Source: Betaproteobacteria bacterium GR16-43 (GTDB lineage: Bacteria > Pseudomonadota > Gammaproteobacteria > Burkholderiales > Usitatibacteraceae). From it: a DNA stretch of 64,000 bases. The position numbers and the translations under genes are program-made. Below the pieces are notes generated by a model, which saw only the letters and a program-made list of their open reading frames with translations, had not been told where the DNA came from and did no database searches. The DNA lies in assembly GCA_001953215.1 (NCBI GenBank), contig CP019169.1:1674001-1738000 (forward strand), given 5' to 3'. Shown piece by piece: positions 39,175-48,312 of the stretch (positions are counted from its first letter, which is position 1; the number at the start of each line of letters is the position of its first letter).

Positions 39175-39376
39175 ACGCAGATGCCCACCCTTGGAAAGAA
39201 TCAAGCCGCCAACAGGCGGCTGTCACTACAGCTTTACGCAGATGGCCGCAGATAGACCCCAATGCAGGTTCACGTACAGGGCCTGGGGTTATCTGCGGCC
39301 ATCTGCGTCCCATGCTTCACCCTAAGCCGCCCTCACTGGGCGGCTTCCTTGTTTCTGGAAGGGTGGGCATCTGCGT
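39175..39376. repeat. Nested double palindrome in the 310-nt gap before mshK
   Basis: This occupies most of the non-coding 39084-39393; I see no gene in that gap. The outer arms 39175-39192 and 39359-39376 are an 18-bp perfect inverted repeat around ATGCCCACCC. The inner arms 39237-39254 and 39290-39307 are another perfect 18 bp (CGCAGATGGCCGCAGATA), extended by ACCCCA/TGGGGT. Between them GCCGCC/GGCGGC pairs occur. The CGCAGAT-N3-CGCAGATA motif is shared with the repeats at 7191 and 35900, but the centre differs. The outer arm ends 17 nt past the mshK stop. Confidence 0.85.
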
Positions 39377-39393
39377 GGACAAACCAACGAAGC

Positions 39394-39762
39394 TCAAGGC
39401 TTTGTGGGAGCAGCCTTCGAGGGAGTGACCTTCACCGCCGAAGGCGGAAGATCCGGCGGCGAAAGGTCGCGAACGATGCGCGGATCGAACAGCGGCGCGG
39501 CCTTGGGGTTCGATGTGGCGAGCGGGCGGCCGTCGATCCACACGGTGTTGCGCCCGTCGCTGCGTTTCACGAAGCCGGTGACTTCCGGTTCGAGCGTGCG
39601 CGTCTCGGGGGCGGCCACGGCGGGCCGCTCCGTTTCGCCGCGCCGCATGCGGTCGAGCTTCTCGCGCTCCTCCGGCGTGTGGAAGAGACGCCCCAGTTCC
39701 GCGGCATTCGCCGGGAGCCAGGCGGCCAGGAGCAGGAGCGGAAGGAGACGGCTAGCTCGCAC
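39394..39762 (-). CDS. Small exported MshK-like protein
   Basis: 122 aa. Signal peptide MRASRLLPLLLLAAWLPANA, then a hydrophilic region with a short beta-rich segment EVTGFVKRSDGRNTVWIDGRPL and a Pro/Lys tail. Sequence similarity to Vibrio MshK is weak by eye. I assign it by order (after the MshI and MshJ equivalents) and by the 'xGxVxRSDGxxTVWIDG' pattern, seen in pilus assembly proteins that bind the secretin or inner-membrane platform. It overlaps the mshJ stop by 11 nt. Confidence 0.65.
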   Translation of the reverse strand: MRASRLLPLLLLAAWLPANAAELGRLFHTPEEREKLDRMRRGETERPAVAAPETRTLEPEVTGFVKRSDGRNTVWIDGRPLATSNPKAAPLFDPRIVRDLSPPDLPPSAVKVTPSKAAPTKP

Positions 39763-40366
39763 GGCCCGCGCCTTTCTTCTCGCGAATGGTGATCCACTCG
39801 AGGCTGCAGTCGGCCTCGACGCGCACGCGCAGCGCGAGGGCCTGCGCGTCGGGCATGCGCTTCAGGGTGCAGCGATCCACCGGGTAGAGGCCGCGCGCGG
39901 ATCGCGAGAGTTCCTCGATGAAGCCCAGCAAGTCGCCTTCGTGCAACGCGCGCGCGCGGAATTTCACGCGGCTCGAGAGGACGTCGACGGAGGCGTAGCT
40001 GCTGCCCGGCAGCGGCCGCTGCGCCGCGATCTCGTAGTCGAGGCTGAGCAGGTTGTAGCGGCGGCGCAGCTCGGAGACGAGTTCGATCAGGTCCAGGCGA
40101 CGCTCGTCCTGCAGGATGCCGCGATCGACGAGCACGCGGAAGACCTCGGCCGATTCGGCGAGGTTGTCGCGCTCGCGGCGCGCGCCGTCGAGCCGCGTTC
40201 GCGCTTCGCGCACGCGCTGTTCGGTGAGCCGCGCCTCGCGCTGGTCGCGCTCGGTGACCCACCGGCCGCCGATCCCGACCGCGATGGCGGCGACGACCGA
40301 GAGCCCGAGCAGGATCCACGAGGCGCGCAGCGCCCGGAAGCCTTCGGGCGAGAAGACCGTCTTCAT
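39752..40366 (-). CDS. mshJ: MshJ/PilO-like inner-membrane assembly protein
   Basis: 204 aa. One N-terminal membrane helix (residues 16-34, WILLGLSVVAAIAVGIGG), a coiled-coil (35-90, rich in Arg/Glu heptads), then a ferredoxin-like periplasmic domain. This is the PilO/GspM layout that aligns the platform with the secretin. ATGA overlap with the upstream mshI. The single-domain size equals MshJ. Confidence 0.8.
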   Translation of the reverse strand: MKTVFSPEGFRALRASWILLGLSVVAAIAVGIGGRWVTERDQREARLTEQRVREARTRLDGARRERDNLAESAEVFRVLVDRGILQDERRLDLIELVSELRRRYNLLSLDYEIAAQRPLPGSSYASVDVLSSRVKFRARALHEGDLLGFIEELSRSARGLYPVDRCTLKRMPDAQALALRVRVEADCSLEWITIREKKGAGRAS

Positions 40367-41973
40367 GGCGCCGCCCGTTCGCGCACCACGCGCAGCGTGA
40401 ACCGGGCTTCGCTCGTCGCGGCCTCGCGCTCGTCGAGCTTCCCGGTGATCCCGACTCCGGGCCGCATGTCGAGGGGGCTGTCGACCACGTCGGCCCTGTA
40501 GCCGGGGACCTTGCCGATCTCGACGGCCAGCTGGTCCACCTCGCCGAGGGCGGCGCGGAAATCGACGCCGTCCATGCGCACCGTCGCCTCGATCAGCGCC
40601 ACCTGGAAGCGGCCGTTGGCGAACGGCGCGTCGGGACTCTCGACGGGCGGGGCGACGGGCGCGTCGCGCTTCGTGGTGCGCACCGGAGGCGCGTCGCGCG
40701 GCGTGGTGCTGGTGAGTGTCGGGGTCACGGCCGCGTCGCTCGCGGTCTGCCACGCGAACTGCATCAACTGCACGCGCGGATGGACCTCGAGCACTTGCGA
40801 GATCGGCAGCATGAAGTCGAGCAGCGACGGGAAACCCCGCAGGTTGCCGTTGTAGAAGGCGACCGATTCGCGCATCGCCGCGCCGCCCACCCCGCGCGAG
40901 GGAAGCGAACGCACGATCTCGTCGTACTCGCGGTTCAGCGATTGCAGCTGTTGCAGGCTCGTCTTGTCGGCGGTGTCGGCGCGCAGCACCTGGCTCGCGA
41001 CGAACCCGCCCCAGCCGACGCCGAGTGCGAGGATGCCGATCGAGGCCTGGTTGATGAGCAGGCGTGCACGCCTTCGCGTCGCGTCGGCGCGCAGCTCGGG
41101 CGAGGCGAAGTGGTTGGGGACGGGCTTGCGCAGGAAGAGGTGCACCAGCACCTCCTCCGCGGACGAGCCGAGCGGGGGCGGCTTCAAGCCCAGCTTCGCG
41201 GCGACCTGCTCGATGTCGAGCAGCCGATACTGGATCTGCGCGAAGTCGCGCAGCGCGGGCTCGATCGACGGCCGGTCCTTCGGGTGCACCAGCACGCAGA
41301 CCTCGAGGCGATCGTCCTGGCCGAAGTGGCGCAGGCTGTCGAGGTATTGCCAGGTCCGCGTGGTTTCCTCGGCGAGCATCGAGCCCAGCGTCTGGCCGGG
41401 TTCGAGGTCGACCGGCGTGAGTCGGCTGAAGCGGATCTCGCGGTCGCGGAAATAGGTCTGGCGCACGGCCTCGCCGGGCGTGAAGGTCACCAGCAGCGTC
41501 TGCGGGAAGACGAGGTCGAGCGCGGCGAGCAGGTTGCCGCTGAACACGGCCGCCGAATGGATGCCGGCCAACGGGACATGCAGGCGCTCGATCGCCTCGA
41601 GCCACGGGCGAAGCACCTCGGCGTTGGTGATCGCGGTGTAGAGCACGCGATCGTCGCGCCGCCCCTCGGGTTCGCGCCCGAGCGGCATGGCGTACTTGTA
41701 CGGCGTGCCGCGGAAGATCTGCGCGAGCTTGCGCGAGATGATCGCCTCGCGGTCGCGGAAGCCCACGTGCGGAATCGTGTCGAGGCGGAAGTCCTCCTCG
41801 ATGAGGTCGGTGATGACGCGCGTGGGGATCTCCCTCAATCCCTTCAGGTGGCGCTCGAAGTCCTCCATGCCTTCGCCGGACACGGCGAACTCGCGCCGCG
41901 CCACGAGCCGGCCGCCGCGCGCCGTGAGGCTCACCATGCGCGTGTTCGTGAGGTAGAGGTAGTGGTTCGCCAT
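40363..41973 (-). CDS. mshI: MshI-like protein (PilM/PilN-type platform component)
   Basis: 536 aa. The N-terminal cytosolic part (1-310) resembles an actin-like PilM/GspL remnant (ITDLIEEDFRLDTIPHVG, SAAVFSGNLLAALDLVFPQTLL). A membrane helix follows near residue 315 (LLINQASIGILALGVGWGGFV split), then a periplasmic PilN/GspM-like coil and domain (LLDFMLPISQVLEVHPRVQL, RFQVALIEATVRMDGVDFR). It would couple the ATPase and platform to MshJ. ATG 41973; 3 nt after mshG. Confidence 0.75.
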   Translation of the reverse strand: MANHYLYLTNTRMVSLTARGGRLVARREFAVSGEGMEDFERHLKGLREIPTRVITDLIEEDFRLDTIPHVGFRDREAIISRKLAQIFRGTPYKYAMPLGREPEGRRDDRVLYTAITNAEVLRPWLEAIERLHVPLAGIHSAAVFSGNLLAALDLVFPQTLLVTFTPGEAVRQTYFRDREIRFSRLTPVDLEPGQTLGSMLAEETTRTWQYLDSLRHFGQDDRLEVCVLVHPKDRPSIEPALRDFAQIQYRLLDIEQVAAKLGLKPPPLGSSAEEVLVHLFLRKPVPNHFASPELRADATRRRARLLINQASIGILALGVGWGGFVASQVLRADTADKTSLQQLQSLNREYDEIVRSLPSRGVGGAAMRESVAFYNGNLRGFPSLLDFMLPISQVLEVHPRVQLMQFAWQTASDAAVTPTLTSTTPRDAPPVRTTKRDAPVAPPVESPDAPFANGRFQVALIEATVRMDGVDFRAALGEVDQLAVEIGKVPGYRADVVDSPLDMRPGVGITGKLDEREAATSEARFTLRVVRERAAP

Positions 41974-41976
41974 CGG

Positions 41977-43185
41977 CTAGCGGCCCAGCCCCACCTTGGA
42001 GATCACGTCGTAGATCGGCAGGAAGATCGTGTAGAGGATGCCGCCCACCAGGCCGCCCAGGACCACCGTGGTGGCCGGGCCCAGGAGCTGCTGCATCTGC
42101 GCGATGCTCTCGCGCACCTGGCGGTTGTAGAAGTAGCTCACGTTGAGCAGCGCGGTATCCAATGCGCCGGTGGATTCACCCACGCGCAGCATGCGGATCA
42201 CCAGCGGCGGGAAGAGCTTGGTCGCGGTGAAGGCCTGCGTGATGCCCTGGCCCTCGGAGATGCCGCGGCCGACGCGCGCGAGGCCCTCCTCCATGATCTT
42301 GTTGCCCATGATCTTCTCGCAGATCGAGATGCACTCCAGCACGCTGATGCCCGAGCGGTAGAGCATGGCGAAGAAGGTCGAGAAGCGCGCGAGGATGATC
42401 TTGTGCCGGATGGGCCCCAGCACCGGGAGCTTCAACGCGGCCTTGTCGAGGAAGCGGCGGCTGCGCGGGTCGGTCTTGGCGAGGACCCAGGCCGCGAACC
42501 CCGCCACGACGGGCACGCCGATCACGAGGTACCACCAGCGCACGAAGAAGGCCGAGACCGCGATCAGGATCTCGGTCTCGCGCGGCAGCTTGGGCGTGAG
42601 CGTCTTGAAAGCGCTGGTGAGCTGCGGGACCAGCACGATCATGAGCGCCAGCAGGACGGCGAGCACGACCACGAGCACGATCGCGGGATAGACGAGCGCC
42701 TTGCGCGCCTGGCTCGCCATCTCGTCCTGCCAGCGGATGTTTTCGGTGAGCTCGTCGAGCACTTCGGTCAGGTTGCCGCTCTTTTCCCCCGCGCTCACCA
42801 GCGAGACGAACACGCCGTCGAAGATGTACGAGTGGTTCGCCATCGCCTCGGAGAGCTTCTGGCCGCCTTCGATGTCCTCGAGCAGGCTCGCGACCACCTG
42901 CTTGAAGCCCGGGTTCTCGAGCGAGTCGCGCAGGTCGGTGAGCGCCTCGATGATGTTCACGCCCGCCTTCAGGAGCTGCGAGAGGTGGAAGCAGAAGGTG
43001 ATCAGTTCCTCGCGCGAGACGCGCCGCGTGCGCGCCGCGACGCTCTTGCGCGCGGCCTCGAAGGTGACGAGGTCCAGGCCCAGGCGGCGCAGGCGCAGCT
43101 CGAGGTCGATCGCGTTGACCGCGTCGAGGTTCCCGGAGGAGAGGGTGCCCTCGGCGTCGACGGCGCGGTAGGCGAAGAGCGGCAA
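41977..43185 (-). CDS. mshG: MSHA platform protein, GspF family
   Basis: 402 aa from TTG 43185 (MPLFAYRAVDAEG). Two GspF domains (about 70-195 and 270-395) each hold a cytosolic helical bundle (LSQLLKAGVNIIEALTDL; FAMLYRSGISVLECISI) followed by membrane helices. It is the inner-membrane platform that the ATPase rotates or pushes in type IV pilus models. A 120-nt gap separates it from mshE. The frame remains open to a GTG at 43263 that would add 26 low-complexity Pro/Arg residues, so I prefer the TTG. The start stays uncertain. Confidence 0.88.
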   Translation of the reverse strand: MPLFAYRAVDAEGTLSSGNLDAVNAIDLELRLRRLGLDLVTFEAARKSVAARTRRVSREELITFCFHLSQLLKAGVNIIEALTDLRDSLENPGFKQVVASLLEDIEGGQKLSEAMANHSYIFDGVFVSLVSAGEKSGNLTEVLDELTENIRWQDEMASQARKALVYPAIVLVVVLAVLLALMIVLVPQLTSAFKTLTPKLPRETEILIAVSAFFVRWWYLVIGVPVVAGFAAWVLAKTDPRSRRFLDKAALKLPVLGPIRHKIILARFSTFFAMLYRSGISVLECISICEKIMGNKIMEEGLARVGRGISEGQGITQAFTATKLFPPLVIRMLRVGESTGALDTALLNVSYFYNRQVRESIAQMQQLLGPATTVVLGGLVGGILYTIFLPIYDVISKVGLGR

Positions 43186-43305
43186 AGGGCTAGGCCTTTC
43201 GGAGGGCGGAGCAGGGGCCCCGCGGGCGGGGATGCGACCCCGGAGGAAGGCCGGTGCCGACACGGAGCTGCATCGATTTCTCCAGGCGCATCGGAGGCAC
43301 CGCTC

Positions 43306-45018
43306 CTAGATCACGCGGTCGGTGAGGTCGACCACCCGCGAGATCTCGTCCAGGCTGGTGATGCCCTGCAGGACGCGGGCGATCCCGTCGTCGGCCAGCG
43401 TCCGGAAGCCCCGCGCCGTGGCCGCGTTGCGGATCTCGCGGGCGGTGGCGCGCCGCGCGATCAGCTCGTCGATCTCCGCGTCGAGCTTGAAGAGCTCCAT
43501 GATCGCCGCGCGCCCGCGGTAGCCCATGTTGTCGCACTTCGCGCAGCCGACGGCCTGGTACACGGGCCGCCCGTCGTCCTCGGACATGCCGAGCAGGCGG
43601 CGCGTGCCGGAATCCGGCGTGGTCGGCGCCTTGCAGTGCGGGCAGAGCTTCCTCAGCAGCCGCTGCGCGATCACGCCGATGATGTTGCCCGCCATGATGT
43701 CGGGCAGCACGCCCAGGTCCATCAGGCGCGGGATGGCGCCGATGGAGGAGTTCGTGTGGAGCGTCGAGTACACCTGGTGGCCCGTCATCGCGGCGCGGAA
43801 GGCCATCTCGGCGGTCTCCTGGTCGCGGATCTCGCCCACGAGGATCACGTCCGGATCCTGGCGCATCATCGAGCGGATGCCGCTCGCGAAATCGAGCTTC
43901 ACCACCTCGTTCACCGAGGTCTGGCGGATCATCGCCATCGGGTACTCGACCGGGTCCTCGAGGGTCATGATGTTCACGCCCTCGGTGTTGATGTACGACA
44001 GGATCGAGTAGAGCGTGGTCGTCTTGCCGCTGCCCGTGGGGCCGGTCACGAGGATGATGCCCTCGGGCCGCGCGAGCATGAGCTTCAGCGTCTTCTGCTC
44101 GTCGGGGGCGAGGCCCAGGTCGTCGATGGGCACGATGCCCTTGTCGCGATCGAGGATGCGCATCACGAGGTTCTCGCCGTGCGTCGTCGGCTGCGACGAC
44201 ACCCGGAAGTCGACCTGGTGGCCCGAGAGCATGAGCGAGATGCGCCCGTCCTGCGGCGCCCGCGTCTCGGCGATGTTCATTCCGCTCATCACCTTGAGCC
44301 GGACCACCATCGCCGCCCAGTAGTTCTTGTGCAGCGAGCGGATCTGGCGCAGCACGCCGTCGATGCGGTAGCGGATGCGCAGGAAGCCCTGCTCGGGCTC
44401 GAAGTGGATGTCGGAGGCGTTCCGCTTCACCGCGTCGTTCAGCAGCGCGTCGACGAGGCGGACCACCGGCTGGCTGTACTCGTCGAAATCGGTGGCGAGC
44501 GACTGGTAGTCGATTTCGCCGGTCTCGATCTCGTTCAGGATCCCGTCGATCGAGAGCTCGAAGCCGTAGTGGTGCTCGATGCCGATGGTGATGTCGGATT
44601 CGCGGGCGAGCACCTGTTCGATGCGCAGGTCCTCGCGCGCGAGCGCCCGGATCTGGTCGAGCGCCACGACGTTGGCCGGGTCGGACACCGCGATCAGCAG
44701 CGTCTTCTTGTCGATGTCGTAGCTCACCGGCAGCACGTGGTACCGGCGCGCCATGTCCTTGGGCACCAGCGCGATGGCCGCGGGGTCGACGATGGTGTTC
44801 TCGAGGTCGATCGAGACCTGGCCCAGCGTCTCCGAGAGGATGTCGCGGATCGTCGCCTCGGTGACGAACCCGAGCGTGACCAGCACCTTGCCGAGCGGCG
44901 ACTTGAACTTCTTCTGCTCGGTGAGCGCGATGTTCAGCTGGTCCTGGCTGATGATGCCCTTGGTGAGCAGCGTCTGGCCCAGCGGGATCTGCGAGATCGG
45001 GGGTTGGAGCGAGCCCAT
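43306..45018 (-). CDS. mshE: MSHA assembly ATPase, GspE/PilB family
   Basis: 570 aa. The N-terminal MshEN-type domain (about 10-75) has two copies of the c-di-GMP motif: IPLGQTLLTKGIISQDQLNI and SPLGKVLVTLGFVTEATIRD. In both copies Pro replaces the usual Arg before LG. A central domain and a C-terminal ATPase follow, with Walker A VTGPTGSGKTTTLYSIL, the Asp box NIMTLEDPVEY, DPDVILVGEIRDQETA, and the zinc tetra-Cys CPHCKAP..GCAKCDNMGYRG. It powers pilus extension. It is in one operon, 5 nt after mshN. Confidence 0.93.
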   Translation of the reverse strand: MGSLQPPISQIPLGQTLLTKGIISQDQLNIALTEQKKFKSPLGKVLVTLGFVTEATIRDILSETLGQVSIDLENTIVDPAAIALVPKDMARRYHVLPVSYDIDKKTLLIAVSDPANVVALDQIRALAREDLRIEQVLARESDITIGIEHHYGFELSIDGILNEIETGEIDYQSLATDFDEYSQPVVRLVDALLNDAVKRNASDIHFEPEQGFLRIRYRIDGVLRQIRSLHKNYWAAMVVRLKVMSGMNIAETRAPQDGRISLMLSGHQVDFRVSSQPTTHGENLVMRILDRDKGIVPIDDLGLAPDEQKTLKLMLARPEGIILVTGPTGSGKTTTLYSILSYINTEGVNIMTLEDPVEYPMAMIRQTSVNEVVKLDFASGIRSMMRQDPDVILVGEIRDQETAEMAFRAAMTGHQVYSTLHTNSSIGAIPRLMDLGVLPDIMAGNIIGVIAQRLLRKLCPHCKAPTTPDSGTRRLLGMSEDDGRPVYQAVGCAKCDNMGYRGRAAIMELFKLDAEIDELIARRATAREIRNAATARGFRTLADDGIARVLQGITSLDEISRVVDLTDRVI

Positions 45019-45023
45019 CGGCG

Positions 45024-46277
45024 TCAGCGCGGAAGTTCGGCGGCCCGGCGCTCGGCGATGCGGGCGTCGAACTGCACGTTGCGGCCGCGGGCCTGCTGCA
45101 CGGCGCGGCGATAGTACTCGCCGGCCAGGCGCGGCTGGTTCATGTTGTCGAGCGACACGGCGAGGTTGTAGAGCACGTCGGCGTTCGCCGGATCGAGGCG
45201 GTGGGCTTCGAAGAACGCGGCCTGCGCTTCACCCCAGCGCGACTGCGAGGCGTACAGGGTACCGAGGGTCATCTGCAGGGCGGCGCTCTGCGGGTAGCGT
45301 GCGATGTCGGCCTTCAGCGTGGGTTCCAGCGCGTCGGGCCGCGAATAGTCCGCGATGGCGGCGAGGCCGGCGAGCGCGTCGGGATTCGAAGCGTCGATCG
45401 CGAGCACCTTGCGGTAGTCGCGGGCTGCCGCCGCGCGTTCACCGGAGCGGGCATTGACCGTCGCCAGCCCCAGCAGCGCGTCGACGCTGTTGGCATCGAC
45501 CGCGAGCGCGGCCTGGTAGCTCTTCCGCGCGCCCGCGAGATCTCCGCGCACGAGGTTGTCGTAGCCCGCGGCGATGTCCGGAGACACGCGCGGTTGTTCC
45601 ATCGAGCGGGCCAGCTTGAGGGGCGGCGTGGTGGCCGGACGTTGCGCGGATTCCTGCAACAGGCCCATGACCGCGCGCTCCGCATCCTGTGCCGGAGGCT
45701 TGGCCCGCTTGGCGCCGGGCGACACGGTTTCGGGGCGATAGGCCGCGACCGGCGGCGCATTGGGCAACGTGGGCGTCACGCCGCTCGCCGGTGGCGGCAC
45801 GGGGGCTTCGGGGGGCATCAGCGGCGTGCGCGCGTTCGCGCCCGTGCCGGCTGCCGGTGGCGCGGCGGCGCGCGCCGCCTGTTCGGCCGGCGTGATCGGC
45901 TTCAGGCCCGCGGACGACGAGGACTTCGCGGCATACGGATTGGTGATCGCGTTCAACTGGACCCACACGTAGGCCCCGCCCGCGACGATGAGCAGCAGGA
46001 CCAGCGCGGCCGCGACGTAGATCGGCGCCTTCGACGGGGTGGGCAGCACGCCGGAGGGCGACTTGGCGGCGAACACGGTTTGCGCGCTCGCGCGTTCGCC
46101 CGGTGAAGCCGGTGCGGGGCCCGGGCCGGCGCGGGGCTTTTCGATCGACTCGAGTTCGAATGACTCTCCGCGCGACGCGGGGCCCGCGGGGGCGTCCAGC
46201 CCGCCATCGGCCCGCCCGGCTTCACGAGCGAGCTTCTCCTGCTCGGCGCGCTTGAGGGCGTCGAGCAGCAGGCTCAT
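45024..46277 (-). CDS. mshN: MshN-like TPR protein
   Basis: 417 aa. N-terminal GspB/MshN motif MSLLLDALKRAEQEKLAREA in the cytosol, one membrane helix (about 84-106), a Pro/Ala-rich spacer, and a periplasmic block of about five TPR units (240-400). The family bridges the AAA protein MshM/ExeA and the secretin. ATGA overlap with mshL. Confidence 0.88.
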   Translation of the reverse strand: MSLLLDALKRAEQEKLAREAGRADGGLDAPAGPASRGESFELESIEKPRAGPGPAPASPGERASAQTVFAAKSPSGVLPTPSKAPIYVAAALVLLLIVAGGAYVWVQLNAITNPYAAKSSSSAGLKPITPAEQAARAAAPPAAGTGANARTPLMPPEAPVPPPASGVTPTLPNAPPVAAYRPETVSPGAKRAKPPAQDAERAVMGLLQESAQRPATTPPLKLARSMEQPRVSPDIAAGYDNLVRGDLAGARKSYQAALAVDANSVDALLGLATVNARSGERAAAARDYRKVLAIDASNPDALAGLAAIADYSRPDALEPTLKADIARYPQSAALQMTLGTLYASQSRWGEAQAAFFEAHRLDPANADVLYNLAVSLDNMNQPRLAGEYYRRAVQQARGRNVQFDARIAERRAAELPR

Positions 46278-48166
46278 TGGAGTTGTCCCGGCACGGCTTC
46301 GGGCACGACCGGGTTCGGCAGGAACTCGATCTTCGCGCGCTCCATGCGCTTCAACGCGTCGTCGAGCTGCGGCGCCATGGTGTCCGAGGGCGGGAAGAAG
46401 TCCTTGCCCGGCAGGTAGCGCCGATACGAGGCGAGGTCCGTTTCGACGTTCGCATCCCTCACGACGACGGGACGCACGAAGATCACCAGCTCGGACTTGC
46501 GCGCCTGGTCGTTGCGATAGCTGAACAGGTCGCCCACGATCGGGAGCCGGCCCGCGACCGGAAGGCCTTCGCGCGATCCCTCGAAGCTGTCGAGCATCAA
46601 GCCCCCGAGGACGGCCGTCTTTCCACTCGCGACCCGCAGCACGCTCTGCATCTCCCGCGTGCGCGTTTCCGGAATGGGATTGGGAATGGCGGCCTGCGTG
46701 AGGCTGCCCCGGAGCGCGGGGTTGGGGTCCTGCACGAACTTGGTGATCGACGTCACGGTCGGGCGCACGCTGAGGATCACGTCGTCCTGTTCGCTGATCT
46801 GCGGCGTGATGTGCATGATCAGGCCGACCGGCACGACGTTCTGCGTCGTCGTGAAGTTGGTGGTCGATCCGACGTTCGCGGTCGAGATCGTCTCGGCCTT
46901 CACGTTGAAGTAGACGCGGTTGTCGACGACCTTCAGCGTGGCGGTCTGGTTGTTCAGCACCATGAGCAGGGGGCTCGAGAGCACGCGCGTGGTCCCGAAC
47001 TGGTTCAGCAGCTTGATCGTTCCGGCCAGGCTCCCGCCCGCGGCGGCATTCGGGTTGCTGTAGGCGAGGGAGAACGGCGTGGTGTTCGTCCCGGAATTGG
47101 AAACGACGCCCGAAGCGAAGCTCTGCGTGATCGAGTAGCCGAGGCCGTCGAGCGCGAGGGCCGACCAGTCGACGCCGGACTGGTACTGGTCGCTCAGGGA
47201 CACCTCGACGATCGTGGTCTCGATCATCACCTGGCGGCTCGCGGACGCGCCGATCTGGTCGAGGAACTCGGCGACCTTCTCGTGCTGGCGGGAATTGGCG
47301 CGCACGGTGACGATGCCCGTCTCCGGGCTCACGATGACCGGCGTGGCCGGCTCGTAGAAGTACCGCGGCGTGCGGGGTTCCTGCTGCGCTGCGCGCTGCG
47401 CGTCCGCCGGCTCGGCCGTGCCGGCCGGCGCGGTACCCGCGGCGCCCGGAGCCGCGACGGGAGCGGCGGGCGCCCTCGCGGCGTTGGCCGCGGCTTGCGC
47501 GCGTTCCGCGGCGGTGGTCGTCGACAACCCGAGTTCCACGCGCTTGTCGGCTTCCTTCAGGATGTCCTTCACGTTGGCCTCGAGCGTCTCCCAGAACCGG
47601 TTGCGGGCGACGCTCGTCACCTTCAGCGTGGAATTGTTGTCCGTGGAAGAGCCCTGGCCGGTCACGGACCCCGAGATCACCTGCGTGGCGATCGAGTTGG
47701 TGTCCGTGGTTTCCTTCGTCATGTTGACGTAGTTGACCTTGTAGCTCTTCAGGTACGGCAGGTCGGGCATGACCGAGATCGTCTGCCCCGTGAATTCGTA
47801 GCGCATGCTGACCTGGCGCTTGATGCGCTCGAGGATCTGCGGGAGCGTCTGGTCGATGGCGTTCAGCGTGACCGCGCCCTCGATGCCGGGATGGATGTCG
47901 AAGTTGAGGCTGGTGTCGCGCGCGATGGCGAGCAGCACGTCGCGCACGTTCTGGTTGGCCACGACGACCGAATAGCGCACGTCCGCGGCACGCGACGACG
48001 GCGGCTGGGGCAGGGGAACGGTGCGGACCGGTTGCGGGATCGGGCTCGTCGCGGGGGCGGGCTGGGGGGCGACGATGTGCGCGTCAGGCTGGGCGAGAGG
48101 TTGTGCGCCGCACCCCGCGAGCAAGACGGCCAGGGCGGTCAGGGGCGCGGTGTAACGAGGGTGCAT
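46274..48166 (-). CDS. mshL: MSHA secretin (outer-membrane lipoprotein)
   Basis: 630 aa from ATG 48166, giving a lipoprotein signal MHPRYTAPLTALAVLLAGC; a longer start at 48223 would bury it. The N-domain (SLNFDIHPGIEGAVTLNAID) is followed by a linker rich in Ala/Pro, then the secretin core (QVMIETTIVEVSLSDQY, VLSSPLLMVLNNQTATLKV, NPIPETRTREMQSVLRVASG, SELVIFVRPVVV). It should form the outer-membrane ring through which the pilus leaves. AT-rich DNA just upstream could hold a promoter. Confidence 0.92.
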   Translation of the reverse strand: MHPRYTAPLTALAVLLAGCGAQPLAQPDAHIVAPQPAPATSPIPQPVRTVPLPQPPSSRAADVRYSVVVANQNVRDVLLAIARDTSLNFDIHPGIEGAVTLNAIDQTLPQILERIKRQVSMRYEFTGQTISVMPDLPYLKSYKVNYVNMTKETTDTNSIATQVISGSVTGQGSSTDNNSTLKVTSVARNRFWETLEANVKDILKEADKRVELGLSTTTAAERAQAAANAARAPAAPVAAPGAAGTAPAGTAEPADAQRAAQQEPRTPRYFYEPATPVIVSPETGIVTVRANSRQHEKVAEFLDQIGASASRQVMIETTIVEVSLSDQYQSGVDWSALALDGLGYSITQSFASGVVSNSGTNTTPFSLAYSNPNAAAGGSLAGTIKLLNQFGTTRVLSSPLLMVLNNQTATLKVVDNRVYFNVKAETISTANVGSTTNFTTTQNVVPVGLIMHITPQISEQDDVILSVRPTVTSITKFVQDPNPALRGSLTQAAIPNPIPETRTREMQSVLRVASGKTAVLGGLMLDSFEGSREGLPVAGRLPIVGDLFSYRNDQARKSELVIFVRPVVVRDANVETDLASYRRYLPGKDFFPPSDTMAPQLDDALKRMERAKIEFLPNPVVPEAVPGQLQ

Positions 48167-48312
48167 GCGATCAAGCTTCGTGGGCGTAAGTGATTGTTTT
48201 ATGTAAGAAACTACCCTGCCCATGCTTTATAGCGCAGCGCGGGGGGAAACGCAATGAAAAACCCCTTCGGCGCCGGGCGAATTCGGCTTCCAAAACCGGG
48301 CTTTAAGAGGCC

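Noticed and set aside
43190-43291. 33-codon frame MRLEKSMQLRVG... between mshE and mshG
   Set aside because: No SD, no recognisable feature, Arg/Pro-rich second half; too weak to call a gene.
40780-45114. Plus-strand frame of 1444 codons opposite the MSHA genes
   Set aside because: Antisense shadow; mshI, mshG and mshE have catalytic and structural motifs on the minus strand.
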